This document shows, one piece after another, positions 56,326 through 64,000 of a stretch of DNA of 64,000 bases. The notes below the pieces were generated by a model. It did no database searches. It was not told the origin of the DNA and saw only the letters and a list, made by a program, of their open reading frames with translations. The stretch spans positions 1,116,001 to 1,180,000 of the forward strand of contig NZ_RBJB01000002.1 of assembly GCF_003634635.1 (NCBI RefSeq), read 5' to 3'. Numbering within the stretch: position 1 is the first letter of the stretch; the number at the start of each line of letters is the position of its first letter. Source of the stretch: Marinobacter nauticus (GTDB taxonomy: Bacteria; Pseudomonadota; Gammaproteobacteria; Pseudomonadales; Oleiphilaceae). A program made the position numbers and the translations under genes.

Positions 56326-56378
56326 GGGCTTGGCGGAATGCTCGTAGCATTTCCCGGAAAGCACACCCCGCCAGACCC
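56326..56378 (+). repeat. palindromic element between liuA and liuB
   Basis: Outer arms GGGCTTGGCGG (56326-56336) and CCGCCAGACCC (56368-56378) pair with two mismatches. Inside is a perfect hairpin AATGCT-CGT-AGCATT (56337-56351). It has the same plan as the family A and B elements (closing arms around a hairpin core) but an unrelated core sequence. Confidence 0.65.
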
Positions 56379-56408
56379 GGACGCCCCCAAACCGAGGGAT
56401 ACGAACCA

Positions 56409-58016
56409 ATGACCGTGCTCCAAAGCAAAATCAACCCAAGGTCCGACGAATTCCAGGCCAACCACCAGGCCATGCAACAAGCCGTCGCCGACCTCCGGGA
56501 AAAAGTCGAAAAGATCCACCAGGGCGGCGGCCCCGACTACCAGAAGCGCCACACCGACCGAGGCAAACTCCTGCCCCGCGAGCGCATCAACACCCTCATC
56601 GACGAAGGCTCCCCCTTCCTCGAAATCGGCCAGTTCGCCGCCTACAACGTCTATAAGGAAGAAGTGCCCGCCGCTGGCGTCATCGCCGGCATCGGCCGCG
56701 TCTCCGGCACCGAGTGCATGATTATCGCCAACGACGCCACCGTCAAAGGCGGCACCTACTTCCCGCTGACCGTAAAAAAACACCTGCGGGCCCAGGAAAT
56801 CGCCATGGCCAACCGCCTGCCCTGCATCTACCTGGTGGATTCCGGTGGCGCCAACCTGCCCCAACAGGACGAAGTCTTCCCCGACCGCGACCACTTCGGC
56901 CGCATCTTCTACAACCAGGCCCGCATGAGCGCAGACGACATTCCCCAGATCGCCGTCGTCATGGGCCTGTGTACCGCCGGGGGCGCCTACGTACCCGCCA
57001 TGGCCGACGAATCCATCATCGTCCGTAACCAGGGCACCATCTTCCTGGCCGGCCCTCCGCTGGTAAAAGCCGCCACAGGTGAAGTGGTCAGCGCGGAAGA
57101 CCTGGGGGGCGCCGATGTGCACTGTAAAATCTCCGGTGTCGCCGACCATTACGCCGAGAACGACGCCCACGGCCTGGCAATCGCCCGGCGCTGCGTGGCC
57201 AACCTCAACCGTCGCAAACCGGTACCGGTTGAGGTCCAGAAGCCCCGCGCCCCGCTGTACGATCAGGAAGAAATCTACGGCATCGTCGGCACCGACCTGC
57301 GCAAGCAGTTTGATGCGCGCGACGTCATCGCCCGCATCGTCGACGGCTCAGAATTCGACGAATTCAAACGCTACTACGGCTCCACCCTGGTGACCGGGTT
57401 CGCCCACATCCACGGCTACCCCGTGGGCATCATCGCCAACAACGGCATCCTGTTCAGCGAATCCGCCCAGAAAGGCGCACACTTTATTGAACTGTGTTGC
57501 CAGCGCAACATACCGCTGCTGTTCCTGCAGAACATCACCGGCTTTATGGTCGGCCAGAAGTACGAAGCCGAGGGCATCGCCAAACACGGCGCCAAGATGG
57601 TGATGGCCGTGGCCTGTGCCAACGTGCCCAAGATCACCGTTCTGATTGGCGGTAGCTACGGCGCCGGCAACTACGGCATGTGTGGCCGCGCCTACAGCCC
57701 GGACTTCCTGTGGATGTGGCCCAATGCGCGCATCTCAGTGATGGGCGGCGAACAAGCCGCCGGCGTGCTGGCGCAGGTACGCCGGGAAGGCCTGGAGCGT
57801 AAAGGCCAGAGCTGGAGCGCCGAGGAAGAAGCCGAGTTCAAGAAGCCCATTACCGAAACCTACGAACACCAGGGCCACCCGTACTACGCCAGCGCCCGCC
57901 TGTGGGATGACGGCGTGATCGACCCGGCCCAGACCCGGGAAGTGGTTGCCCTGAGCCTGTCTGCCACCCTCAACCGGCCCGCCAAGCCAACGCGCTTCGG
58001 CGTGTTCCGCATGTAA
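56409..58016 (+). CDS. liuB: methylcrotonyl-CoA carboxylase carboxyltransferase (beta) subunit
   Basis: A 535-residue biotin-dependent carboxyltransferase that carboxylates 3-methylcrotonyl-CoA to 3-methylglutaconyl-CoA with LiuD. The N half has [32 protein letters not shown], and the oxyanion-hole glycines [16 protein letters not shown]. The C half has [26 protein letters not shown] and [36 protein letters not shown]. Full family length. GAGGG lies about ten bases before the ATG. It is followed by liuC after 12 bases. Confidence 0.97.
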   Translation: MTVLQSKINPRSDEFQANHQAMQQAVADLREKVEKIHQGGGPDYQKRHTDRGKLLPRERINTLIDEGSPFLEIGQFAAYNVYKEEVPAAGVIAGIGRVSGTECMIIANDATVKGGTYFPLTVKKHLRAQEIAMANRLPCIYLVDSGGANLPQQDEVFPDRDHFGRIFYNQARMSADDIPQIAVVMGLCTAGGAYVPAMADESIIVRNQGTIFLAGPPLVKAATGEVVSAEDLGGADVHCKISGVADHYAENDAHGLAIARRCVANLNRRKPVPVEVQKPRAPLYDQEEIYGIVGTDLRKQFDARDVIARIVDGSEFDEFKRYYGSTLVTGFAHIHGYPVGIIANNGILFSESAQKGAHFIELCCQRNIPLLFLQNITGFMVGQKYEAEGIAKHGAKMVMAVACANVPKITVLIGGSYGAGNYGMCGRAYSPDFLWMWPNARISVMGGEQAAGVLAQVRREGLERKGQSWSAEEEAEFKKPITETYEHQGHPYYASARLWDDGVIDPAQTREVVALSLSATLNRPAKPTRFGVFRM

Positions 58017-58028
58017 AGGAGCGCAGCC

Positions 58029-58835
58029 ATGTCACAGCAAGACACCGCGGTTCTGCTGCACCAACGGCGCGATGGCGTCTCGGAAGTGGTGTTGAACCGC
58101 CCGGACAAACGCAATGCCTTCGACGACGTGATCATCCAGCAGCTGATTCAGGCTCTGGAACACGTGGACCGGGATGAGCAAACCCAGATCGTTATCCTGC
58201 GCTCAGAGGGCAAACACTTTTCGGCAGGCGCCGACCTGGGCTGGATGCGCCGCATGGCGGACAACACCCGCCAGGAAAACCTGGACGACTCCCGGGAACT
58301 GGCCCGTCTGATGAACACCCTGAACCACCTGTCCAAGCCCGTGATCGGCCTGGTGCAGGGGGCGGCCTTCGGCGGCGCGGTCGGCCTCGCGGCCTGCTGC
58401 GACATTGTGCTGGCCACTGAAAAAGCCAGCTTCTGCCTGAGCGAAGTCAAACTCGGCCTGATTCCGGCCGTGATCAGCCCCTATGTGGTGCGAGCCATCG
58501 GCGAACGTCAGGCCCGGCGCTACTTCCTGTCGGCGGAAGTCTTCAGTGCTCAGGAGGCGCAGCACTACGGCCTGGTTCACCTGGTGTGCGAGGACGAACA
58601 GGCCATGCACCAGCGTTGCGACGAACTGCTGCTGCAACTCGCGCTGAACGGTCCCGAAGCCATGAAAGCAGCCAAAGACCTGGTCTTTGCGGTCAGCCAC
58701 AAGACCATCACCTCCGAAGTGATTGACGACACCGCGCAGCGCATCGCCGATATTCGTGTGGGCGAAGAAGGCCAGGAAGGGCTCAGCGCTTTCCTGAACA
58801 AACGAAAGGCCAGTTGGATTCCGGAGACACAATAA
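58029..58835 (+). CDS. liuC: methylglutaconyl-CoA hydratase
   Basis: A 268-residue enoyl-CoA hydratase/isomerase-fold protein that hydrates 3-methylglutaconyl-CoA to HMG-CoA. The oxyanion hole is in HFSAGADLGWM and GAAFGGAVGLAACCDIVLA; FCLSEVKLGLIPAVISPYVVRAIG is the family core. AAAGGAG precedes the ATG. The stop overlaps the liuD start as TAATG, so the two are coupled. Substrate assignment rests on operon context. Confidence 0.94.
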   Translation: MSQQDTAVLLHQRRDGVSEVVLNRPDKRNAFDDVIIQQLIQALEHVDRDEQTQIVILRSEGKHFSAGADLGWMRRMADNTRQENLDDSRELARLMNTLNHLSKPVIGLVQGAAFGGAVGLAACCDIVLATEKASFCLSEVKLGLIPAVISPYVVRAIGERQARRYFLSAEVFSAQEAQHYGLVHLVCEDEQAMHQRCDELLLQLALNGPEAMKAAKDLVFAVSHKTITSEVIDDTAQRIADIRVGEEGQEGLSAFLNKRKASWIPETQ

Positions 58836-60823
58836 TGTTTAACAAGATCCTGATAGCCAACCGGGGCGAAATCGCCTGCCGGATCATCCAGACGGCCCAT
58901 CGAATGGGCATCCGCTGCGTGGCGGTCTATTCCGAAGCCGACGCCAACGCCCGGCACGTGGCCATGGCCGATGAGGCCTTCTACATCGGCCCTGCCCCCA
59001 GCTCTGAGAGCTACCTGCGGGCCGACAAGATTATCGAGATTGCCAAAGAAAGCGGCGCCCAGGCCATCCACCCGGGGTACGGCTTCCTGTCTGAAAACAC
59101 TGACTTCGCGGAAGCCTGCGAAGCCAACGGTATCGTCTTCATCGGCCCGCCCTCTTCCGCCATTGCCGCCATGGGCTCCAAGTCCGCGGCAAAAGCGATC
59201 ATGGAAGACGCCGGTGTACCGCTGGTGCCGGGCTACCACGGCAAGGACCAGTCGCCGGACCTGCTGCGGGCTGAAGCCGAAAAATGCGGTTTCCCGCTGC
59301 TGCTGAAAGCGGTTGCCGGCGGCGGCGGTAAAGGCATGCGGGTGGTCGAGAACATGGCCGAATTCGACGATGCCCTGGCCGCGGCCCAGCGCGAGGCAAA
59401 AAATGCGTTCGGCAACCCGGACATGCTGATCGAGCGCTACCTGACCCAGCCACGCCATGTCGAAATCCAGGTGTTCTGCGATCAGTCCGGCAACGGCATC
59501 TATCTGGCCGAGCGGGACTGCTCCGTACAGCGCCGGCACCAGAAAGTGCTGGAAGAAGCGCCCGCCCCCGGCCTCAGTGAAGACACCCGCAAAGCCATGG
59601 GCGAAGCCGCGGTGCGGGCGGCCCAGGCCATCAGCTACGTGGGCGCCGGCACCGTCGAGTTTCTGTACGACGTGGACGGCTCCTTCTTTTTCATGGAAAT
59701 GAATACCCGCCTGCAGGTAGAACACCCGGTCACCGAAATGGTCACCGGCCAGGATCTGGTGGAATGGCAACTGAAAGTGGCCTGGGGTGAGCCCCTGCCG
59801 CTGACCCAGGACCAGGTAAAGACCCGTGGCCACGCCATCGAGGCGCGTATCTACGCCGAAGATCCGGATCAGGACTTCCTGCCAGCCACCGGAACCCTGC
59901 GTTACCTGAGCACTCCGGATGAGTCTGCCCACGTGCGGGTAGATACCGGCGTGACCGAAGGCGATGAAATCAGCATTCACTACGACCCGATGATTGCCAA
60001 ACTCATCGTGTGGGACGAGACCCGCGAACAGGCGGTCAACCGCATGGTTCAGGCCCTGGAGCACTACCGTATCGCCGGGCTGAAAACCAATATCCGGTTC
60101 CTGCATGCGGCGGTGGATGCGCAGCCATTCCGCGAAGCCGAACTGACCACCAACTTCATTGCCACTCACAACGACCTGCTGTTCCCGAAATCCAGACTGG
60201 ATCTGGACAAGGCACTGGTGCTTGCCGCTGGGTTCATCCTGGAGCAACGCAAATCAGCGGAACCGGTTACCGGCGATCCCTGGTCGCCGTTCGGCCGCAA
60301 GAACAGCTGGCGCATGAACTCCGAATACGCCCAGCCTCTCACCCTTCAGGTGGGCGACGATAAACACGAGCTCAAGATCCTGGAACGGGATGACCGCTAC
60401 CAGGTGTTCGTGGGCGGCAGCGTGTACCACCTGAACGCCAAACTGAATGACGATTACCTGCAGGCGGTCATCAACGGCCACCGGCTAAGCGTGCACGGCA
60501 ACCTGCACAACGAAGAACTGGTGCTCTTCTACGAGGGCGATACCTTCAAGTGCACCGTATACCGGGAAACCTACGGGTTTGAGGAAATGGCCAGCGAAGG
60601 CAGCCTGGCGGCGCCCATGAACGGCTCCGTAGTGGCGATTCAGGCCCAGGTAGGCGACAAGGTAACGGCCGGCCAGACGCTGGTGATCATGGAAGCCATG
60701 AAAATGGAACACGCCATCAAGGCGCCCGCCGATGGTGTGGTTTCCGAGATTTTCTACGCCGAGGGTGACCAGGTGGCCGAGGGTGCGGAACTCATCGCCA
60801 TCGACACCGGGGAGGCAGAATAA
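58835..60823 (+). CDS. liuD: methylcrotonyl-CoA carboxylase biotin-containing (alpha) subunit
   Basis: A 662-residue protein with biotin carboxylase (about 1-450: [21 protein letters not shown]-grasp loop [27 protein letters not shown]), a linker domain, and a C-terminal biotin carrier domain whose biotinylated lysine lies in [10 protein letters not shown]. It carboxylates biotin and passes CO2 to LiuB. The ATG at 58835 overlaps the liuC stop; an in-frame start at 58814 would extend into liuC and is less likely. Its stop overlaps the liuE start (TAATG). Confidence 0.97.
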   Translation: MFNKILIANRGEIACRIIQTAHRMGIRCVAVYSEADANARHVAMADEAFYIGPAPSSESYLRADKIIEIAKESGAQAIHPGYGFLSENTDFAEACEANGIVFIGPPSSAIAAMGSKSAAKAIMEDAGVPLVPGYHGKDQSPDLLRAEAEKCGFPLLLKAVAGGGGKGMRVVENMAEFDDALAAAQREAKNAFGNPDMLIERYLTQPRHVEIQVFCDQSGNGIYLAERDCSVQRRHQKVLEEAPAPGLSEDTRKAMGEAAVRAAQAISYVGAGTVEFLYDVDGSFFFMEMNTRLQVEHPVTEMVTGQDLVEWQLKVAWGEPLPLTQDQVKTRGHAIEARIYAEDPDQDFLPATGTLRYLSTPDESAHVRVDTGVTEGDEISIHYDPMIAKLIVWDETREQAVNRMVQALEHYRIAGLKTNIRFLHAAVDAQPFREAELTTNFIATHNDLLFPKSRLDLDKALVLAAGFILEQRKSAEPVTGDPWSPFGRKNSWRMNSEYAQPLTLQVGDDKHELKILERDDRYQVFVGGSVYHLNAKLNDDYLQAVINGHRLSVHGNLHNEELVLFYEGDTFKCTVYRETYGFEEMASEGSLAAPMNGSVVAIQAQVGDKVTAGQTLVIMEAMKMEHAIKAPADGVVSEIFYAEGDQVAEGAELIAIDTGEAE

Positions 60824-61731
60824 TGGCCTTTCCAAAGCAGGCTCGGTTGGTGGAAATGAGCCCCAGGGACGGGCTCCAGAATGAGCCCGGCGATGTGATC
60901 GCCACCGGGGTCAAAACCGGCCTGATCGACCGGCTGGCCGATTGCGGTCTCAACCACATCGAGGCCGCCAGCTTCGTATCACCCAAATGGGTGCCGCAAA
61001 TGGGCGACGCGGCCGCAGTGATGGCCGGCATCACCCGTAAACCCGGCGTTCGCTACTCGGCCCTTACCCCGAACCTGAAAGGATTCGAGGGCGCCCTGGC
61101 GGCCGGGGCCGACGAAGTGGCGGTATTCGGTGCGGCATCGGAGTCCTTCACCCAAAAGAACATCAACTGCACGATTGCTGAAAGCCTGGAGCGCTTTGCA
61201 CCGGTGGTTGAAGAAGCCCGCAAACACGGCATTCCCGTGCGCGGTTACGTGTCTACCGTGATGGGCTGCCCGTACGAAGGCGATATCCAACCGGCACAAG
61301 TGGCCTCCGTGGCCAAGGCCCTGTACGACATGGGCTGCCACGAAATTTCCCTGGGCGACACCATCGGCGTGGGTACGCCACTGAAAGCCAAGCGCATGCT
61401 CGAAGCCGTGGCTGCCCATGTGCCTATGGACAAACTGGCGGCGCATTTCCACGACACCTATGGCCAGGCCCTGGCCAACCTGTACTCAGTACTGGAAGAG
61501 GGCGTAAGCGTGATTGACGCCTCTGTGGCCGGTCTGGGCGGCTGCCCTTATGCCAAAGGGGCATCTGGCAACGTAGCCACCGAAGACGTGCTATACCTGC
61601 TTAACGGCCTGGGCATCGATACCGGCGTGGATCTGAACAAGCTGGTGAAAACCGGCGACTGGATCTGCGCGCAACTGAAACGTCATAACGGCTCTAAAGT
61701 GGGCCAGGCACTCGGGGGCCTGTGCCAGTAA
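60823..61731 (+). CDS. liuE: hydroxymethylglutaryl-CoA lyase
   Basis: A 302-residue TIM-barrel lyase that splits HMG-CoA into acetyl-CoA and acetoacetate, the last step of leucine breakdown. [14 protein letters not shown] is the N-terminal active-site motif, metal-binding His residues lie in [15 protein letters not shown], and the active-site Cys in [14 protein letters not shown]. The ATG overlaps the liuD stop. The acyl-CoA ligase gene follows after 40 bases. Confidence 0.97.
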   Translation: MAFPKQARLVEMSPRDGLQNEPGDVIATGVKTGLIDRLADCGLNHIEAASFVSPKWVPQMGDAAAVMAGITRKPGVRYSALTPNLKGFEGALAAGADEVAVFGAASESFTQKNINCTIAESLERFAPVVEEARKHGIPVRGYVSTVMGCPYEGDIQPAQVASVAKALYDMGCHEISLGDTIGVGTPLKAKRMLEAVAAHVPMDKLAAHFHDTYGQALANLYSVLEEGVSVIDASVAGLGGCPYAKGASGNVATEDVLYLLNGLGIDTGVDLNKLVKTGDWICAQLKRHNGSKVGQALGGLCQ

Positions 61732-61771
61732 CTTTCCAGCCCTCAACTACAAAAACAATGGAGGCAGAGAC

Positions 61772-63460
61772 ATGAGCAAGACTCTCCCAAGTTACACCAG
61801 TGGTATCGCAGAAAAGCCACTGCTGGGCATGACCATCGGCGATATGCTGGACCGCACCGCCCAACAGTTTCCCGACAACGAGGCTCTGGTGTGCCTGCAC
61901 CAGGACATTCGCTGGACTTACAAAGAGTTCGTCGACAAGGTGAACGAGGCGGCCCGGGCGTTCATGGCCATCGGCGTCAAGCGTGGCGACCGCGTGGGCA
62001 TCTGGTCACCCAACCGTTACGAATGGACCGTTACCCAGTTTGCGACTGCGAAAGTAGGCGCCATTCTGGTAAACATCAACCCGGCCTACGGTGTGCACGA
62101 GCTGAAGTACGCAATGAATCTGGCCGGCATCAGCGTTCTGGTTACCGCCGACAACTTCAAAACCTCCAACTACCGGGAAATGATCTACGAGCTGGCCCCG
62201 GAACTGAAGCGCAGCGCACCCGGTAAACTCAAAGCTGACAACGTCCCCGATCTCCGGGCGGTCATTAACGTACACCCGGATAACCACGAGGGTATGTGGA
62301 CTTGGCAGGATTTCCTGGGCTTTGCCGGCGACGTATCAGAGGCGGACCTTGCCAAGCGTCAGGATGAGCTGCAGTTCGACGACCCCATCAATATCCAGTT
62401 CACCTCCGGTACCACCGGCAACCCGAAAGGCGCCACGCTCACCCACCACAACATTCTGAACAACGGCTATTTTGTTGGTGAAAGCCAGCGCCTGACCGAG
62501 AACGACCGGCTGGTGATTCCTGTGCCGCTCTACCATTGCTTCGGCATGGTGATGGGCAACCTGGGCTGCATCACCCATGGCACCGCCATGATCTACCCGA
62601 GCGAAGGCTTTGACCCGAAAACCGTACTCCAGGCCGTCCACCAGGAAAAAGCCACGGCCTTGTACGGTGTGCCCACCATGTTTATCGCCGAACTGGCCGA
62701 CCCGGAGTTCGATAGCTACGACCTCTCCACCCTGCGCACCGGCATCATGGCGGGTTCCATCTGCCCCGCCGAAGTCATGAAGAAGGTCAACGGCAAAATG
62801 CACATGAAGGAAGTGCAGATTGCCTACGGCATGACGGAAACCAGCCCGGTTTCCACCCAGACCAGTTCCCTCGACCCGTTCGAGAAGCAGGTCACTACCG
62901 TAGGCCGCACCCAGCCGCACCTGGAAACCAAGATTGTCGACCCGGGCACCGGCAACGTCATGCCCCGAGGTGAGATTGGCGAACTGTGTACCCGCGGCTA
63001 CAGCGTGATGCTGAAGTACTGGAACAACGAGGAAAAGACCCGCGAAGCCATCGACGATGCCGGCTGGATGCACACCGGCGACCTGGCGACCATGGACGAG
63101 GATGGTTACATCCAGATCGTGGGCCGCATCAAGGACATGGTGATCCGCGGTGGTGAAAACATCTACCCGAAAGAGATCGAAGAGTTCCTCTACACCCACC
63201 CAGCCATTGAAGAGGTGCAGGTAACCGGTATTCCGGACGAGAAGTACGGTGAAGAGCTGATTGCCTGGGTGAAACTGCGGCCCGATGCAGACCCGGTAAC
63301 CGCGGAGGACCTGCAGGCCTTCTGCAAGGGCAAGATTGCCCACTTCAAGATTCCCAAAAACTACAAGTTTGTGGATGCATTCCCGATGACCGTGACCGGG
63401 AAGATCCAGAAGTTCAAGATGCGGGAAATCTCGATTGAGGAAATGGGACTGAAGCAATAA
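61772..63460 (+). CDS. AMP-binding acyl-CoA synthetase (ACSF2-like)
   Basis: A 562-residue adenylate-forming ligase. The ATP loop is [19 protein letters not shown] (about residue 210), adenine motif [10 protein letters not shown], hinge [42 protein letters not shown], and catalytic lysine in [13 protein letters not shown]. It resembles medium-chain ACSF2-type ligases. At the end of the liu operon it could activate isovalerate, acetoacetate or related acids; which one is unknown. GGAGG lies eight bases before the ATG. A hairpin follows the stop. Confidence 0.92.
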   Translation: MSKTLPSYTSGIAEKPLLGMTIGDMLDRTAQQFPDNEALVCLHQDIRWTYKEFVDKVNEAARAFMAIGVKRGDRVGIWSPNRYEWTVTQFATAKVGAILVNINPAYGVHELKYAMNLAGISVLVTADNFKTSNYREMIYELAPELKRSAPGKLKADNVPDLRAVINVHPDNHEGMWTWQDFLGFAGDVSEADLAKRQDELQFDDPINIQFTSGTTGNPKGATLTHHNILNNGYFVGESQRLTENDRLVIPVPLYHCFGMVMGNLGCITHGTAMIYPSEGFDPKTVLQAVHQEKATALYGVPTMFIAELADPEFDSYDLSTLRTGIMAGSICPAEVMKKVNGKMHMKEVQIAYGMTETSPVSTQTSSLDPFEKQVTTVGRTQPHLETKIVDPGTGNVMPRGEIGELCTRGYSVMLKYWNNEEKTREAIDDAGWMHTGDLATMDEDGYIQIVGRIKDMVIRGGENIYPKEIEEFLYTHPAIEEVQVTGIPDEKYGEELIAWVKLRPDADPVTAEDLQAFCKGKIAHFKIPKNYKFVDAFPMTVTGKIQKFKMREISIEEMGLKQ

Positions 63461-63481
63461 TCGAATACCGCCCAACCCCAG

Positions 63482-63505
63482 GAAACCCGGCCACGGCCGG
63501 GTTTC
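63482..63505 (+). terminator. hairpin terminator at the end of the liu operon
   Basis: GAAACCCGGCC (63482-63492) and GGCCGGGTTTC (63495-63505) form an 11-bp stem around a 2-base gap (in practice a slightly shorter stem with a 4-base loop). The T-run is short and inside the stem, so termination may be partial. It sits between convergent genes. Confidence 0.65.
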
Positions 63506-63520
63506 TGCTATCAGTGAAAC

Positions 63521-64000
63521 CTAATGCTTGCTCATACGCTTGTACCGGTAGGGCTCACCCTCTTCATTCTGCAGTTGATAATCGTAGGCAGCCTGGAGCC
63601 CGGTTTCGTCTTCCGTCTCGTCCTCCGGTTCCTGCTCCAGATAGCGCGGGTATAGAGGTGAAAACATGGCCACGACAATGCCAATAGCGCAGAAGAACCC
63701 AAAGGCATCGGCATAGCCCACCTGCCCCACCAGCATACCGACCACAGGCGAGCCCGCTGCCTGTCCCAGAGACACCGCCATGAATGGCAGCACCGGCCCC
63801 ATGGACAGCCGCCCCGGCAACAAACGAATCCCTGTCATCAGGTACAGCCCGGTCAGACTCATATAGGCCAGCCCGAACACCAGGGCTGAAAACCCTGCCA
63901 GCGGCAGGTTGTCTGGACTGGCAGCCAACAGAGCCAGGCTCGCCGCAAGCATCATCAACATCAATGCCTGGGTGATCGGCGGGTTATTGCGGTCTGCCAG
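63521..64000 (-). CDS. MFS transporter, partial (C-terminal part)
   Basis: The frame on the minus strand is open from the right edge of the window to a stop at 63521, giving 159 visible residues. Four hydrophobic segments (LMLMMLAASLALLAAS, LAGFSALVFGLAYMSLTGLYLMTGI, MGPVLPFMAVSLGQAAGSPVVGMLVG, AFGFFCAIGIVVAMFSPLY) are typical of the last helices of a major facilitator transporter. An acidic cytoplasmic tail with EDETEDET follows. Internal Met codons near 63964 are not the true start. Substrate cannot be judged. Confidence 0.8.
   Translation of the reverse strand: MADRNNPPITQALMLMMLAASLALLAASPDNLPLAGFSALVFGLAYMSLTGLYLMTGIRLLPGRLSMGPVLPFMAVSLGQAAGSPVVGMLVGQVGYADAFGFFCAIGIVVAMFSPLYPRYLEQEPEDETEDETGLQAAYDYQLQNEEGEPYRYKRMSKH

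Noticed and set aside
54997..60247. Minus-strand frames of 470 and 556 codons opposite liuA and liuD
   Set aside because: They are Val/Gly/His-rich shadows caused by strong C-ending codon use; the plus-strand enzymes have full motif sets and coupled starts.

Overview
The window reads as chromosome of a GC-rich marine gammaproteobacterium. Protein resemblance and gene order (mutS followed by fdxA, recA next to pncC, a complete liu cluster, SulP/Usp pair, many signalling genes) suggest Marinobacter or a close relative. This is inferred from recognition, not from a database search. I see no tRNA, rRNA, CRISPR array, prophage, insertion sequence or attachment site. Genes are tightly packed, and convergent neighbours often abut or overlap by a few bases.

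Layout. 1-4672 (minus): a Lon-like AAA protease, a FixJ-type response regulator and a REC-PAS histidine kinase that runs off the left edge. 4899-7484: a PilZ protein, then on the minus strand pncC, recA (with a LexA box on its promoter) and a flavodoxin-family protein. 7522-10020: a SelD-associated-type FAD oxidoreductase divergent from two coupled glycosyltransferases of the families named after selenodomain or arsenosugar contexts. 10132-13243: mutS and fdxA. 13316-16366 (minus): an unrecognised conserved protein, a DegV protein and a ferritin-like metal hydrolase. 16608-22016: an NCS2-type permease and an acyl-CoA ligase, divergent from a soluble PAS kinase/FixJ pair. 22004-24736: a MocR regulator divergent from a small unknown protein coupled to a PhzF enzyme. 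24782-32072: HI0933-type flavoprotein, phospholipase-D lipoprotein, Usp, SulP transporter, MgtC/DUF4010 protein and AlkB. 32163-42526: HD-GYP phosphodiesterase, DjlA, a small membrane methyltransferase-like protein, amidase, 7TM diguanylate cyclase, TruC and a chemoreceptor. 42520-46697 (minus): an RND pump with its adaptor.

46774-50700 is an ilvGMD operon. It is preceded by a 30-residue leader peptide rich in Val and Leu codons and by a textbook attenuator; the leader is too short for ordinary ORF calling. 51023-63460 is a branched-chain acyl-CoA catabolic region. A MerR regulator (LiuR type) and liuA-B-C-D-E plus an acyl-CoA ligase run on the plus strand. An SDR, an acyl-CoA dehydrogenase and a thiolase run divergently, and a TTTACG palindrome lies in the shared promoter region. 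A partial MFS transporter closes the window. Valine/leucine synthesis and leucine breakdown therefore sit about 4 kb apart.

The least explained DNA is a set of nested palindromic intergenic elements between 50.7 and 56.4 kb. Two identical 36-bp cores lie in inverted orientation after ilvD. Two diverged copies of a second family, each with two inner hairpins inside a long closing stem, flank the thiolase and split liuA from liuB. In both families the core is conserved while the closing arms differ between copies but stay self-complementary, which suggests selection on folded structure.
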